A stretch of DNA of 64,000 nt from Bin5 sp965207495 (GCA_965207495.1 OZ242287.1:496001-560000); one strand, 5' to 3'; shown: positions 16,280 to 25,218, counted from the first letter of the stretch. Notes: generated by a model from the letters alone, not told the origin. A program made the numbers and translations.

Positions 16280-17303
16280 CCTCATACACCGCCAAAATCG
16301 CAGCCAGGCTACGCCTGCCCTCAGCGCCGTCGATGACCGGGTCTTCCCCGCGGCGGATGCCGGCGATGAAGTCCTTGAGGATGGCGATATGGCCGCTGGT
16401 CGAGATGCCGCGCGGGTCGCCGGCCATGCCCGGGTCCACCTGCTCGGTCGCGACCGGCCACGGCTCGACCGACTGTTTGGACTCGTCGGCCAGCCCCCAG
16501 CGCAGGACAGACTCGCCCTCGATCTGGATGCCGCCGTTGGTGCCGTAGACCTCGAGCCGGTGGGGAAATCCGGGTTCAGTGGCCACTGTAGCGGTGATCG
16601 TCGCCACAGAGCCGTTGGCAAAACGCAGCACAGCGCCGGCCGTGTCTTCGATTTCGACCGAGCGATGCCGTGAATCGGCGAAAGCATGCACCTCGACCGG
16701 GTCGCCCAGGAACCAGAGCAGCAGATCGACGATGTGAATGCCCTGGTTCATCAGCACGCCGCCGCCGTCCATGGCCCACGTGCCCCGCCATTCGGCCTGG
16801 GCGTAGTAGGGCTCATCGCGGAAATAGGGCATCGTCACCACGCCAAGCGTGATTTCGCCCAGGTCGCCGCCGTGGATGGCGTCGTGGACGCGGCGGAAGA
16901 GCGGCTCAGCCCGGCGCTGCAGACAGACGCCCAGCTGCACGCCGTTCTCGCGGCAGGCCGCGATCATGGCGTCGGCGTCGGCCAGCGAGAGCGCCATCGG
17001 CTTTTCCACCAGCACGTGTTTGCCGCTCGACGCGGCCGCGATCGCCTGCTGCGCGTGATAGCCGCTGGGCGTGCAGATGCAGACAGCGTCGACCGCCGGG
17101 TTCGCCAGCAGGTCGTCATAGGAGCTGGCCGGCGCGCCGAAACGCTCGGATATATCATCGTAGCGGGCCGGGTTGTAGTGACCGACGCCCACCAGGCGCG
17201 CGCCCAGGTCGGCGCATTCCTGGATCGCGTTCAGATGGTACTCCGCCACCATCCCCGCGCCGAGGATGGCAAAGCCAAGTTCAGACTTATCGTTTTGTGT
17301 CAT
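16269..17303 (-). CDS. Gfo/Idh/MocA-family oxidoreductase A
   Basis: A 344-residue NAD(P)-dependent sugar oxidoreductase. FAILGAGMVAEYHL is the Rossmann glycine motif, VLVEKPMALS the EKP motif with the catalytic Lys, and GGGVLMNQGIHIVDLLLWF the helix bearing the catalytic Asp-x-x-x-His equivalent. The family oxidises sugars, inositols or sugar derivatives. The start ATG 17303 forms an ATGA overlap with the stop of the upstream isomerase gene, which supports both the start and co-translation. A sugar epimerase coupled to a Gfo/Idh enzyme is a common catabolic pair. Confidence 0.88.
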   Translation of the reverse strand: MTQNDKSELGFAILGAGMVAEYHLNAIQECADLGARLVGVGHYNPARYDDISERFGAPASSYDDLLANPAVDAVCICTPSGYHAQQAIAAASSGKHVLVEKPMALSLADADAMIAACRENGVQLGVCLQRRAEPLFRRVHDAIHGGDLGEITLGVVTMPYFRDEPYYAQAEWRGTWAMDGGGVLMNQGIHIVDLLLWFLGDPVEVHAFADSRHRSVEIEDTAGAVLRFANGSVATITATVATEPGFPHRLEVYGTNGGIQIEGESVLRWGLADESKQSVEPWPVATEQVDPGMAGDPRGISTSGHIAILKDFIAGIRRGEDPVIDGAEGRRSLAAILAVYEDSF

Positions 17304-18067
17304 TTTGTCTCGTCCCACATGCGGCGCAGATACTCTCCGGCGGGTCCTGCCTGGGCGGCGAGGTCATCCCAGCGGCACTCGATCGAGATGCGTCCGCTGT
17401 AGCCGCCCTTGTGCAGGCGGCGGAAAAACTCTTCATATGGGTAACTGCCTTCGCCGGGCGCAACGCGATGCGTGTCCGCGACATGCACGTGCTCGATCCA
17501 TGCGGCGCAGGTGGTGATGTTTTCCAGCGGTTCGTCGTCCTCCATCATATGGTAGAGATCGGCCAGCAGGCGCACGCGCAGATGAGCGGTCTCCCGCGCC
17601 AGCTCCATGCCTTCGGCGACGCTGGTGATGATGTTCGAATCGCGCGAATTCAGCGGCTCGATGACGATGGTCACGCCGTTGCGAACGGCCACGTTCCCGG
17701 CCAGCCGCAGGAAGCGCACCAGCTGCATGAAGGCCTCTTCCTTGTCGAATCCGTCCGGCACATTGCGGGCGCCGCCGCTGCCGAAGACGATCTTCTCGCC
17801 GCCGACCGCGGCCACGCGGCCGATGGCGGCCTCCAGATAGCTCTCCATCCGCTCCCAATCTACATTCGGCCCGGTGACAGGTACCTCAGAGGGTACGAAG
17901 ACGTTGAAGACTGGTGTGGGCAGCGGCGCGTTGTCGAATGGCGCGCGGATGGCGTCGAAATCCGGGTCGAGCGGGGACAGGGATCGGACCGTCGGCTCTA
18001 CGAAATCGAAGCCGGCCGCGTGCGCGATGCCCGCGTCAGCAATCGGTAGACAGATTCCAAATTGCAT
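17300..18067 (-). CDS. Sugar phosphate isomerase/epimerase E (tagatose/psicose-3-epimerase-like)
   Basis: A 255-residue TIM-barrel enzyme. VTIVIEPLNSRDSN carries the first catalytic Glu, LLADLYHMMEDDE the Asp and His, EHVHVADTHRVAPGEG the substrate loop and ISIECRW the second Glu. This pattern is the D-tagatose/D-psicose 3-epimerase branch. The start ATG 18067 is preceded by GGAG at 10 bp; longer extension is low-quality. It is first in a minus-strand pair with the Gfo/Idh gene and lies divergently from the ABC importer operon, with which it shares a 260-bp regulatory gap. Confidence 0.85.
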   Translation of the reverse strand: MQFGICLPIADAGIAHAAGFDFVEPTVRSLSPLDPDFDAIRAPFDNAPLPTPVFNVFVPSEVPVTGPNVDWERMESYLEAAIGRVAAVGGEKIVFGSGGARNVPDGFDKEEAFMQLVRFLRLAGNVAVRNGVTIVIEPLNSRDSNIITSVAEGMELARETAHLRVRLLADLYHMMEDDEPLENITTCAAWIEHVHVADTHRVAPGEGSYPYEEFFRRLHKGGYSGRISIECRWDDLAAQAGPAGEYLRRMWDETK

Positions 18068-18114
18068 GGGTGGTGTACTCCAGTGAGCGGCAAATAATTG
18101 GATTTTTTTGCTGC

Positions 18115-18143
18115 ATGACACAGTATGAATCTTATTCTATAAT
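18115..18143 (+). promoter_or_regulatory. Sigma-70-type promoter of the ABC importer operon
   Basis: ATGACA (18115-18120, five of six matches to TTGACA) and TATAAT (18138-18143, perfect) are separated by 17 bp. Transcription would begin near 18150 and leave a leader of about 180 nt before the binding-protein gene. The surrounding DNA is locally AT-rich, unlike the coding regions. Confidence 0.7.
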
Positions 18144-18205
18144 AGGATTCTTCCAGGTGCTATATTTTCCGGGGTTCATCGGCTTTGGTATCTCGTTTTT
18201 GAGGT

Positions 18206-18241
18206 GGGCGTTTGTCAGGGCGTTTGTCAGAGCGTTTGTCA
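18206..18241 (+). repeat. Three 12-bp direct repeats in the ABC operon leader
   Basis: Units GGGCGTTTGTCA (18206-18217), GGGCGTTTGTCA (18218-18229) and GAGCGTTTGTCA (18230-18241) are exactly phased and lie 60-100 bp downstream of the predicted promoter. They could be an operator array for the sugar-responsive regulator or a leader element; no regulator gene is in the window. Confidence 0.75.
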
Positions 18242-18327
18242 CAATGGCGAAGCACGTGAAAGGAGGGAGCTGAGGGAACGAAATTCATATCTGTACCATC
18301 GATGCACAACCTAAGGAGAGAAGACCG

Positions 18328-19680
18328 ATGACGAGCAAGACAAGCAGACGTGATTTTCTCAAAGTGTCTGGCGGCTTGGTAGCGGGTGCAGCCGTGGCGG
18401 GATGTGTAGCCCCCGTCGCGCCAACGGCAGATGATATGGCAGATTCCGGCCCTTCCTCAGAACGCGTCGCCCTGCGCTTTCTCAACAAGTGGGGCTCCGG
18501 CGTGCGCCGTGAGCTGATGAACGGCTTTCTCGACAATTGGGCGGAACAGAACCCCGATATCGGCATCATTTTTGAACCGGTCGCCGACTTCGACCGTCGC
18601 ATGCCCATCCTCGTCGCCGCCGGTGAATGGGGCGACATTATGTTGTTCTTCGATCTGCAGTTGGGTGCGTTCCATGAGATTGCCGCGGATCTCACCCCCT
18701 ACTTCGAGGCCAGCGGCACGCCCTTCCCCGGCCAGGAGGGCAGCGAGCTGATCCGGATCCCCGATCATGTCGGTTTCGAGCCGGGCAAGGTCAAGGCCGT
18801 GCCCTTCCAGCTCAATATCGTCATGACGGGCATCAATAAGGACCTCTTCAAAGAGGCCGGCGTGCCCATGCCGTGGGAACACGACCACAACGGCGACAAA
18901 TGGTGGGACTGGCACGACTACCGCGAGGCCGCCTGCGCCATCAACGACCTCGGCGAAGACATCATCGGCTCCAATTTCAGTTCCGGCAATATCGAGCAGG
19001 ATGGCATGGTCAACTGGAGCGTCGCCAATGGCGGTCAACTGATCGATGTCGAAAACAAGAAAGGCTCCTGGGACACGCCCGAGTTCATCGAAGGCCAGCA
19101 GTTCGCGGTCGACATGATCTGCCAGGATGGCTGCATGCTGAACGTGGACGACTATCAGGGCCTGGGCCAGGCTCTGGGCATCTACCCCTGGGCTGCCGGC
19201 GTGCAGGGCATCGCCTCGCGCGGCTCCGGCTACTGGGTAAGTCGCAGCGAGGCCGACCTCACCCAGGTCGCCTGGGTCCGCTCGCCCAACACCGGCGAGA
19301 GCGCCGGCCTTGGCTCGATGCACTTCCACATCGTCACCACGCAGAGCCAGCACCCGGCCGAAGCCTTCGAGTTCATAACGTACCTCGCCAACTTCGAGAA
19401 CCAGAAGAACATCGCGCTCACCGGTACGGCCGAACCGGTCAACGCCGGCGTCTGGCAAGACACAGACTACCAGGCCACGTGGGGCAGCCCCGAAGCAGTC
19501 GAGGCCTATCTCGATGCCCTCGACAGCTTCATCTTCACGCCGCAGCTCCCCGGTGTCCTCGAATGGTTCGGCGAGATCAAGATCCTCTGGGGCGACGTGC
19601 TGCGCTGCGAGGTAAGCGTCGAAGAGCAGGTCGCCATCGTCGACCAGAAGACCAACGAAATCCTGGCCGCACACGCCTGA
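18328..19680 (+). CDS. ABC sugar transporter, extracellular solute-binding lipoprotein
   Basis: A 450-residue family-1 solute-binding protein. The N-terminus SRRDFLKVSGG is a twin-arginine (Tat) signal ending in a lipobox, VAGC at Cys26, so the folded protein is exported and lipid-anchored outside. The rest has the maltose-binding-like layout, with MPILVAAGEWGDIMLFF and a C-terminal lobe rich in Trp and Phe, typical of oligosaccharide binding. AAGGAGAG lies 8 bp before ATG 18328. It is the first gene of an operon with two permeases and a glycosidase-like protein; no ATPase gene is present, so a shared MsmK/UgpC-type ATPase encoded elsewhere must energise uptake. A stem-loop follows the stop. 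Confidence 0.9.
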   Translation: MTSKTSRRDFLKVSGGLVAGAAVAGCVAPVAPTADDMADSGPSSERVALRFLNKWGSGVRRELMNGFLDNWAEQNPDIGIIFEPVADFDRRMPILVAAGEWGDIMLFFDLQLGAFHEIAADLTPYFEASGTPFPGQEGSELIRIPDHVGFEPGKVKAVPFQLNIVMTGINKDLFKEAGVPMPWEHDHNGDKWWDWHDYREAACAINDLGEDIIGSNFSSGNIEQDGMVNWSVANGGQLIDVENKKGSWDTPEFIEGQQFAVDMICQDGCMLNVDDYQGLGQALGIYPWAAGVQGIASRGSGYWVSRSEADLTQVAWVRSPNTGESAGLGSMHFHIVTTQSQHPAEAFEFITYLANFENQKNIALTGTAEPVNAGVWQDTDYQATWGSPEAVEAYLDALDSFIFTPQLPGVLEWFGEIKILWGDVLRCEVSVEEQVAIVDQKTNEILAAHA

Positions 19681-19694
19681 TACCTTTCGCACAA

Positions 19695-19736
19695 CAGTGG
19701 ATAGCGGCGCGTGAAAACGCGTGCCGCTATCCACTG
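19695..19736 (+). promoter_or_regulatory. Intercistronic stem-loop after the binding-protein gene
   Basis: CAGTGGATAGCGGC (19695-19708) pairs with GCCGCTATCCACTG (19723-19736), and inside it CGCGT-GAAA-ACGCG closes with a GNRA tetraloop. There is no T-run, so it is more likely an mRNA-stabilising or attenuating element that keeps binding-protein levels above permease levels than a full terminator. Confidence 0.7.
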
Positions 19737-19773
19737 CTCACTTTCCACTGCCCATCATCCACCTGGATCGCAG

Positions 19774-20688
19774 ATGCAGAGCCCCAGGACAGTTGCGTCG
19801 AATATCAGCTGGGCCAAGCTGAGGCCGCACATCGTCGGCTGGGCCTTCATCTCCCCCTGGCTGGTCAGCTTCAGCTTCCTGATGGTCTACCCCTTCATCG
19901 CCTCCTTCGTCCTCAGCTTCACCCGCTACCAGCTGATCGGCGAGGCGGAGTTCGTCGGCTTTGAAAATATTCAGCGCATGCTCTTCGACGACGAAAGGGT
20001 CATGGACTCCCTGCGCGTTACCTTTACCTATGTCCTGCTCACCGTCCCCGCGGGCACGGCCATCAGTGTTTTCGTTGCCATCCTGCTCAACCAGAAAGTG
20101 CGCGGCATCCCCTTCTTCCGCACCTCCTTCTACATACCCAGCGTCATCGGCGGTGTCGGCCTCGCCCTCCTCTGGACCACCATCCTCTCCGCCAACGGCC
20201 CCGTCAACGCCGCCCTCGGCTGGGTTGGCATCGAGGGCCCCAACTGGCTCTTCGATACCTCCTGGGCGCTGCCCTCTTTGGCGCTCAAAGCCCTCGCAAC
20301 CGCCGGCGCCGCCATGCTCATCATCCTCGCCGCCCTGCAAGGTGTGCCGCAGCATCTCTACGAGGCTGTCGACCTCGACGGCGGCGGCGAATGGGCCAAA
20401 TTCTGGCACGTAACCCTGCCCCAGATCTCGCCCGCTATCTTTTACAACGTCATCGTTACCACGATCGGCGTGATGCAATCATTTGTCGAGGCATTCATCA
20501 TGACCAATGGCGGCCCCGGCACCGCCACCCTCTTCTACGGCCTCTATCTCTATCGCCAGGCCTTTGAATTCTACCGCATGGGCTACGCCTCGGCCCTCGC
20601 CTGGATGATCTTCCTCATCATCCTCGCCCTGACCTTCGTCAACTTCCGCATAGCCCGCTTCTGGGTCTACTACGAGGGTGAGGAGTAG
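19774..20688 (+). CDS. ABC sugar transporter permease, MalF/UgpA type
   Basis: A 304-residue membrane protein with six predicted helices, starting with the WAFISPWLVSFSFLMVYPF segment. The EAA loop that docks the ATPase reads YEAVDLDGGGEWAKFWHVTLP. The start MQSPRTV at 19774 is used because the frame upstream of it lies in the stem-loop and spacer. It forms the translocation channel with the next gene. No strong Shine-Dalgarno sequence precedes it, so it may depend on read-through translation from the operon. Confidence 0.88.
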   Translation: MQSPRTVASNISWAKLRPHIVGWAFISPWLVSFSFLMVYPFIASFVLSFTRYQLIGEAEFVGFENIQRMLFDDERVMDSLRVTFTYVLLTVPAGTAISVFVAILLNQKVRGIPFFRTSFYIPSVIGGVGLALLWTTILSANGPVNAALGWVGIEGPNWLFDTSWALPSLALKALATAGAAMLIILAALQGVPQHLYEAVDLDGGGEWAKFWHVTLPQISPAIFYNVIVTTIGVMQSFVEAFIMTNGGPGTATLFYGLYLYRQAFEFYRMGYASALAWMIFLIILALTFVNFRIARFWVYYEGEE

Positions 20689-20694
20689 CCCGCC

Positions 20695-21570
20695 TTGTCC
20701 ACTCTGACCGCTTCCTGGAGCAAGAGCAAGACCACCCAGCGCCGCCTGCGCGACGTGCTCGCCTACATCTTATTGGCCGTCGGTTTTGTCTGGTTCATCT
20801 TCCCGCTCTTCTGGGTCATTATGGGTTCGCTCAAAACCTTTGAAGACTTCAATCAGATCCCGCTGCGGATCTTTCCCTCCGCACTCTACTTTGGAAACTA
20901 CCCCAGCGCCTGGACCAGCGTCCCCTTTGGCCGCTACTTTATCAACACCACCATCATCGTCTCTCTCTCCGTCGTCGGCGAGTTGATCAGCGCCTCCATC
21001 GTCGGCTTCGGCTTCTCCCGCCTCAAGTTCTGGGGCCGCAATTTTCTCTTTATGGTCCTGCTCAGCACCATGATGCTGCCCTTCTGGGTGGTGATCATCC
21101 CCCGCTTCCTGCTCTATAGGGATATCGGCTGGGTCGGCACCTGGCTGCCGCTCATCGTGCCCAGCTACTTCGCAAACCCCGTCTACGTCTTTCTCATGCG
21201 CCAGTTTTTCATGACCCTGCCGGCTGAATTGGACGACGCTGCCAAAATCGACGGCTGCAATGAGCTGGGCATCTTCTGGCGCATCCTGCTGCCGTTGACC
21301 AAGCCGGTGCTGGCCACCATCGCAATCTTTTCCTTCATCAACGTATGGACCGACTTCGTTAAGCAGGTCATCTATCTGAGCCAGGACAGCACCTACACCG
21401 TCGCCATTGGGTTGGCGTTTTTGAGATGGCAGATCGCGCAGGGGGATCCGGTGCCAGGGCTGCTGATGGCCGCCACCGTGTTCACCTCATTGCCGATGAT
21501 TGCGATCTTTTTTATCGGGCAGAAATACATGGTGCGCGGCATCGCGCTCACAGGACGCACCGGAACATGA
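20695..21570 (+). CDS. ABC sugar transporter permease, MalG/UgpE type
   Basis: A 291-residue inner-membrane protein. Helices include YILLAVGFVWFIFPLFWVIM and LFMVLLSTMMLPFWVVII; the EAA loop reads DDAAKIDGCNELGIFWRILLP. The start is a TTG at 20695, six bases after the stop of the MalF-type gene. The gene ends in an ATGA overlap with the next CDS. It completes the importer together with the lipoprotein and the first permease. Confidence 0.88.
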   Translation: MSTLTASWSKSKTTQRRLRDVLAYILLAVGFVWFIFPLFWVIMGSLKTFEDFNQIPLRIFPSALYFGNYPSAWTSVPFGRYFINTTIIVSLSVVGELISASIVGFGFSRLKFWGRNFLFMVLLSTMMLPFWVVIIPRFLLYRDIGWVGTWLPLIVPSYFANPVYVFLMRQFFMTLPAELDDAAKIDGCNELGIFWRILLPLTKPVLATIAIFSFINVWTDFVKQVIYLSQDSTYTVAIGLAFLRWQIAQGDPVPGLLMAATVFTSLPMIAIFFIGQKYMVRGIALTGRTGT

Positions 21571-22922
21571 TCGATAACAGATATTTGCTTCTGGATACTT
21601 CCCTCTGGGCGCAAGCCGAGCATCTCACCGTTACGCCGGGGCGGGCGCGCAAGGAGAGCGAAAACCCTCTCTTCGGCGAAGATCTGCCCTGGGAAGTCCG
21701 CCACGACAACCTCTACCCCAATGTGATCTTCGACAACACCGACAACCTCTACAAGTGCTGGTACAACCCCTTCATCATCGACGCGGCCACATCCGATACG
21801 CCGCCCGCACAACGGGAACGCGGCGCCTATCGCGCTGCGCTTGCCCGCGCAAGAGCCGACGAACACGTCAGGAAGCACCGCGAGATGGGCGTCTGTTACG
21901 CCGTCTCCACCGATGGCATCCGCTGGGAGAGGCCCGAACTGGGCCTGATCGAGTTCAATGGCTCTACCCGAAACAACCTTGTCATGCGCGATGTACACGG
22001 CGTCGGCGTCACCCTCGATCCCCGCGATCCGGACCCGGCCGGCAGGTTCAAGGCCTTCATGGAGGGCGGCGTCGCCCGGTCGCCCGACGGCCTGCACTGG
22101 TCCCCCATCCAGCCCTGCCCCGAGATCGACGCCCGCTGGGATACCCACAACAATCTGTTCTGGGATGAACGCCACGACAAATATGTCGGCATAACCCGCC
22201 TGTGGGACGGGAGCCAGCGCACCGTCGGTCGCACCGAAAGCGAGGATTTCAAAACCTGGACGCGGGCGGTCGAAGTGCTGCACGCCCTCCCGGACGAGCC
22301 GGCCCGCCAAACCTACGCACTGATCGTATTCCCCTACGCCCAGCTCTATCTCGGCCTGCTGATGATGTTCGATACCGCGACCGACCTGGTCGACTGTGAG
22401 CTGGCCTGGAGTTCCGACACCGTGCAATGGGCGCGCGTCTCTCCGGGGACGCCCCTGATCGAGCGCGGCGAGGAGGGCAGCTTCGACTGGGGCTGCGTCT
22501 ACGCGGGGGCCTATCCCTTCCTCAAGGACGGGCGCCTGCAGCTCTATTACGGCGGCAGCGACGGCCCCCACACCGACTGGCGCTCCGCCTACCTTGGGCT
22601 GGCGACGCTGCGTCCGGACGGGTTTGCCGGGTTGACGCCGGCCAGCAATTCACAGACCGCTACGCTCGTCACGCAGCCTGTGCTGTGCAGCGGACGCCAA
22701 CTCCGCCTCAGCGCCGACGCGGACCGCGGCCAAGTCAGAGCAGCGCTCGCGGATGTCGATGGCAAGACCCTGGCCGATTCGATTCCGGTCCAGGCCGACG
22801 TCACCGATCTCCCCCTGCAATGGCGCGACGGTCAGGATCTGTCCGCACTGATGGGCCGGGAAATTCAGCTTACCTTCGAACTGCGGGACGCGACGCTCTA
22901 TTCCTTCTCTTTCAGCGATTAA
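21567..22922 (+). CDS. Putative five-bladed beta-propeller glycosidase (GH32/GH43-like)
   Basis: A 451-residue protein with beta-propeller repeats such as VCYAVSTDGIRWERP, ARSPDGLHWSPI and LAWSSDTVQWARVSPG, each an SxDGxxW-type blade motif common to GH32/GH43/GH130-like enzymes. HNNLFWDERHDKYVGI has an acidic pair that could be catalytic. No signal peptide is seen, so it would act on imported oligosaccharide. The ATG at 21567 overlaps the permease stop (ATGA), so the enzyme is translationally coupled to the importer. The precise GH family and sugar specificity are not certain. Confidence 0.6.
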   Translation: MIDNRYLLLDTSLWAQAEHLTVTPGRARKESENPLFGEDLPWEVRHDNLYPNVIFDNTDNLYKCWYNPFIIDAATSDTPPAQRERGAYRAALARARADEHVRKHREMGVCYAVSTDGIRWERPELGLIEFNGSTRNNLVMRDVHGVGVTLDPRDPDPAGRFKAFMEGGVARSPDGLHWSPIQPCPEIDARWDTHNNLFWDERHDKYVGITRLWDGSQRTVGRTESEDFKTWTRAVEVLHALPDEPARQTYALIVFPYAQLYLGLLMMFDTATDLVDCELAWSSDTVQWARVSPGTPLIERGEEGSFDWGCVYAGAYPFLKDGRLQLYYGGSDGPHTDWRSAYLGLATLRPDGFAGLTPASNSQTATLVTQPVLCSGRQLRLSADADRGQVRAALADVDGKTLADSIPVQADVTDLPLQWRDGQDLSALMGREIQLTFELRDATLYSFSFSD

Positions 22923-22965
22923 CCCCTTGTCTGTATAGCGGGCCGTCCGCCGCCCGCGTCATCCC

Positions 22966-23001
22966 GCAAGATGCACGCCGCGTTCAGCGCGTGAATCTTG
23001 C
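22966..23001 (+). promoter_or_regulatory. Intercistronic hairpin before the SDR gene
   Basis: GCAAGAT (22966-22972) pairs with ATCTTGC (22995-23001) and, inside it, CACGC pairs with GCGTG (22989-22993), with one G/A mismatch. No T-run follows. It lies in the 120-bp gap between the glycosidase-like gene and the SDR gene and may process or insulate the transcript. Confidence 0.55.
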
Positions 23002-23042
23002 AGCATCGCCACTGAACACCACTGAACATTAAGGAGAAACTC

Positions 23043-23897
23043 ATGGGAACGAGAATGGAAGGCAAAGTCGCCATCATCACCGGCGCAACGCTGGGGCTGG
23101 GCAAAGCCGGTGCGCTGGCGATGGCCCGTGAAGGCGCCTCCGTCGTCATCTGCGACCGCGGCCGAACGCCGGAGAACTCGCAAAAGGTACTGGCGGCGGC
23201 GGAAGGTCTCAGCGGTGAGATCGCCTACAAGCGCTGCGATGTCATGATCAAAGAGGACATAGCCGCCCTGGTCGAATTCACCGTGGCGCGCTATGGGCGC
23301 GTCGATGTCATGGTCAACAATGCCATCATCGACAACCCGGGGGGCATGTTGGAGGATGTCACACTCCAGGACTGGGATGACGGGTTCGCCTGCCACGTGA
23401 CCGCGCCGCTTCTCTTCTGCAAAGAGGTGGTCCCGCTGATGATCAAGCAGGGGAGCGGCAACATCATCAACGTCTCATCGAGCACCGCCCTTGGCGGCGG
23501 CGCCAGCATCTCATCCTATGGCCCGGCCAAGGCCGCCATGATCAATTTCACCCAGCATCTGGCCATCACCTACGGCCCCGACGGCATCCGCGCCAACACC
23601 CTCACCCCCGCGCGAATGCTCACCGAAAAGAAATACGAGATGCTCGCCAACAGCCCGGCCTCGGTCCGCACACAGAAATTCGCCTACCCGATGGGCAGCC
23701 CCGCCCTGCCCGAACAGGTGGCCGAGGTCATGTTGTTTTTGGCTTCAGATGAGTCCGTCGCCATCACCGGCCATAATCTGGTCGCCGACGCCGGCAACGC
23801 AGCATACAGCCCGGGCGGCATGATCGGGCGGCTGGAGAAGGATCTGCGCGCCAGGTTGGAAGCGCAGGGCTCGCAGTGGCTGAAGGATGAACTGTAA
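23043..23897 (+). CDS. SDR-family oxidoreductase
   Basis: A 284-residue short-chain dehydrogenase. VAIITGATLGLGKAGAL is the cofactor motif and NNAIIDNPGG the variant of NNAG. The catalytic Ser lies in INVSSSTALGGG and Tyr/Lys in SSYGPAKAAM. The N-terminus MGTRMEGKVAIIT is standard. AAGGAGAAA lies 4 bp before ATG 23043, a strong ribosome-binding site. It follows the ABC importer operon on the same strand and could be its last gene, probably oxidising a sugar or polyol. It converges with the PhyH gene, with only 3 bp between the stops. Confidence 0.85.
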   Translation: MGTRMEGKVAIITGATLGLGKAGALAMAREGASVVICDRGRTPENSQKVLAAAEGLSGEIAYKRCDVMIKEDIAALVEFTVARYGRVDVMVNNAIIDNPGGMLEDVTLQDWDDGFACHVTAPLLFCKEVVPLMIKQGSGNIINVSSSTALGGGASISSYGPAKAAMINFTQHLAITYGPDGIRANTLTPARMLTEKKYEMLANSPASVRTQKFAYPMGSPALPEQVAEVMLFLASDESVAITGHNLVADAGNAAYSPGGMIGRLEKDLRARLEAQGSQWLKDEL

Positions 23898-23900
23898 GAC

Positions 23901-25136
23901 TCAGTTCCAACTGCCGACGAACTCTGCCAGCGTGAAATCGGCTGGCATCCGGTTGAAGAAGTAACGCATGGGGCGCGCCTGGAAACCGGGCGCGAAATGC
24001 TCGTCCTCCGCCTGCAGTTTTTCGTCCAGGAGGGCAAAGCGTCTGTGGAGAGCGGCGGCCTCGTCGACTGTGAAGCGTTCCGCGAACTGCGGCCCCCAGT
24101 TGATCGAGATCGAATGTGCAGAGCGCGCCCGCTGGCGATAGTCCTCGGTTATCCCCTTCAGCGGGTCGGAGTCTGCGTCAGCGCTCGCGTTTTCATGCTT
24201 CACAACCTGAAGATGGAGTGCCGCCTTGCACAGGTAGATCGTCAGGACCGTCTTGCCGTCTTCACCCACGCCGGGCTGCAGCGCCTCCAGCGCGGCGAAG
24301 TAGGCGCCGGTATCGCCCTTCAGCACCGCCCGCAGCGCGGCCTCAGTCGAGTCCTGCAGCGCCGCGCTCTGCCCGTCCCAACGCGCGAATGTCGTCCGCG
24401 CCGCGGGCGACAGGAACTCGGTGAATGAGATGTCGGGGTAGTAGGGGAAGATCGTATGGCCGCCATGGATGGTGCGGCGGGTCGTGGGGCTGTAGTTGCT
24501 GCCCCAGTGCAGCATGTAGTTGATATAGACGACCGCGTCGCCGGCGTTCAACGCCACGGGAATGCCGCCCGGCACGGTGCGTCGCGGGTCGGCCGACAGC
24601 GACCGGTTTTCCGCCTCGGTGTTGAGCCGCAGATGGCTGCCCGGTACCACCCAGAGCACGTCGTCGTCGTAGAGCGGGATGTTCCACTGCACATATTTGG
24701 GGCCGTTCTCCTTCAAATCCTTCTGCAGGCCGGCCAAAGGCGCCATGTCGATCGGGTGGATGTCGCGATGCCACGCGGCCGGGCCATGATCGCGCACCGG
24801 GCTGCACATCAGCATCATGCCGGCCACCGACGCCGCCTGGGGGACGCTCAACAGCTGGCGGCTTACCCCTAGCGTACTCTCCTGCAGCCAGACCTCGACC
24901 GTGCTGGCCGTTGCTTCGTCGATCAACTTGTCATAAGAAACAAGCCGCGGCTGCGGCTGCGTTTCCCAAACGCCGCCGGGCGGGTCGTCCGGACCCCGCT
25001 CTCGCGCCCAGATTTTTCGCTGCCTTCCGACCAGGGTCTCAAAGTCGGCGCGCAGCTGCTCCAACCGGTCCGGCGGGATCACCTCCCGCAGCACCAGATA
25101 CCCCTGCTCCATGAACTGTTCGCGGCTGACCTGCAT
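23901..25136 (-). CDS. Phytanoyl-CoA dioxygenase (PhyH) family protein
   Basis: A 411-residue Fe(II)/2-oxoglutarate-dependent oxygenase. The iron triad is the HxD of AAWHRDIHP and the distal His of RRTIHGGH, with the following Arg/Pro-rich turn binding 2-oxoglutarate. Members hydroxylate lipid or small-molecule substrates; this family is expanded in marine Chloroflexota genomes, so a phytanoyl substrate should not be assumed. It is about 100 residues longer than typical PhyH proteins, with the extra part after the double-stranded beta helix. It lies convergent to the SDR gene. Confidence 0.82.
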   Translation of the reverse strand: MQVSREQFMEQGYLVLREVIPPDRLEQLRADFETLVGRQRKIWARERGPDDPPGGVWETQPQPRLVSYDKLIDEATASTVEVWLQESTLGVSRQLLSVPQAASVAGMMLMCSPVRDHGPAAWHRDIHPIDMAPLAGLQKDLKENGPKYVQWNIPLYDDDVLWVVPGSHLRLNTEAENRSLSADPRRTVPGGIPVALNAGDAVVYINYMLHWGSNYSPTTRRTIHGGHTIFPYYPDISFTEFLSPAARTTFARWDGQSAALQDSTEAALRAVLKGDTGAYFAALEALQPGVGEDGKTVLTIYLCKAALHLQVVKHENASADADSDPLKGITEDYRQRARSAHSISINWGPQFAERFTVDEAAALHRRFALLDEKLQAEDEHFAPGFQARPMRYFFNRMPADFTLAEFVGSWN

Positions 25137-25184
25137 TGTTCGTCTCCCCTGTGTTTTTCTCTGACAATGTGGTGACTGAACAAC

Positions 25185-25218
25185 AAGCCCCGGCAGTCTA
25201 TTCTACCGGGGCTTTTAT
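25185..25218 (-). terminator. Strong hairpin between the small membrane protein and PhyH genes
   Basis: AAGCCCCGG (25185-25193) pairs perfectly with CCGGGGCTT (25206-25214) around a 12-nt loop. On the plus strand it is followed by TTAT, on the minus strand by TTGTTGTTC. It probably ends the transcript of the small gene at 25245-25535; the T-run is weak on either strand. Confidence 0.5.

Noticed and set aside
18244..18273. Nine-codon leader peptide before the ABC operon
   Set aside because: ATG to TGA is present but without an upstream ribosome-binding site; GGAGGGAG inside it could instead be incidental. Nothing supports translation.
18457..19734. 425-codon minus-strand open frame
   Set aside because: It is antisense to the Tat-lipoprotein binding protein, which has a signal, lipobox, promoter and ribosome-binding site.
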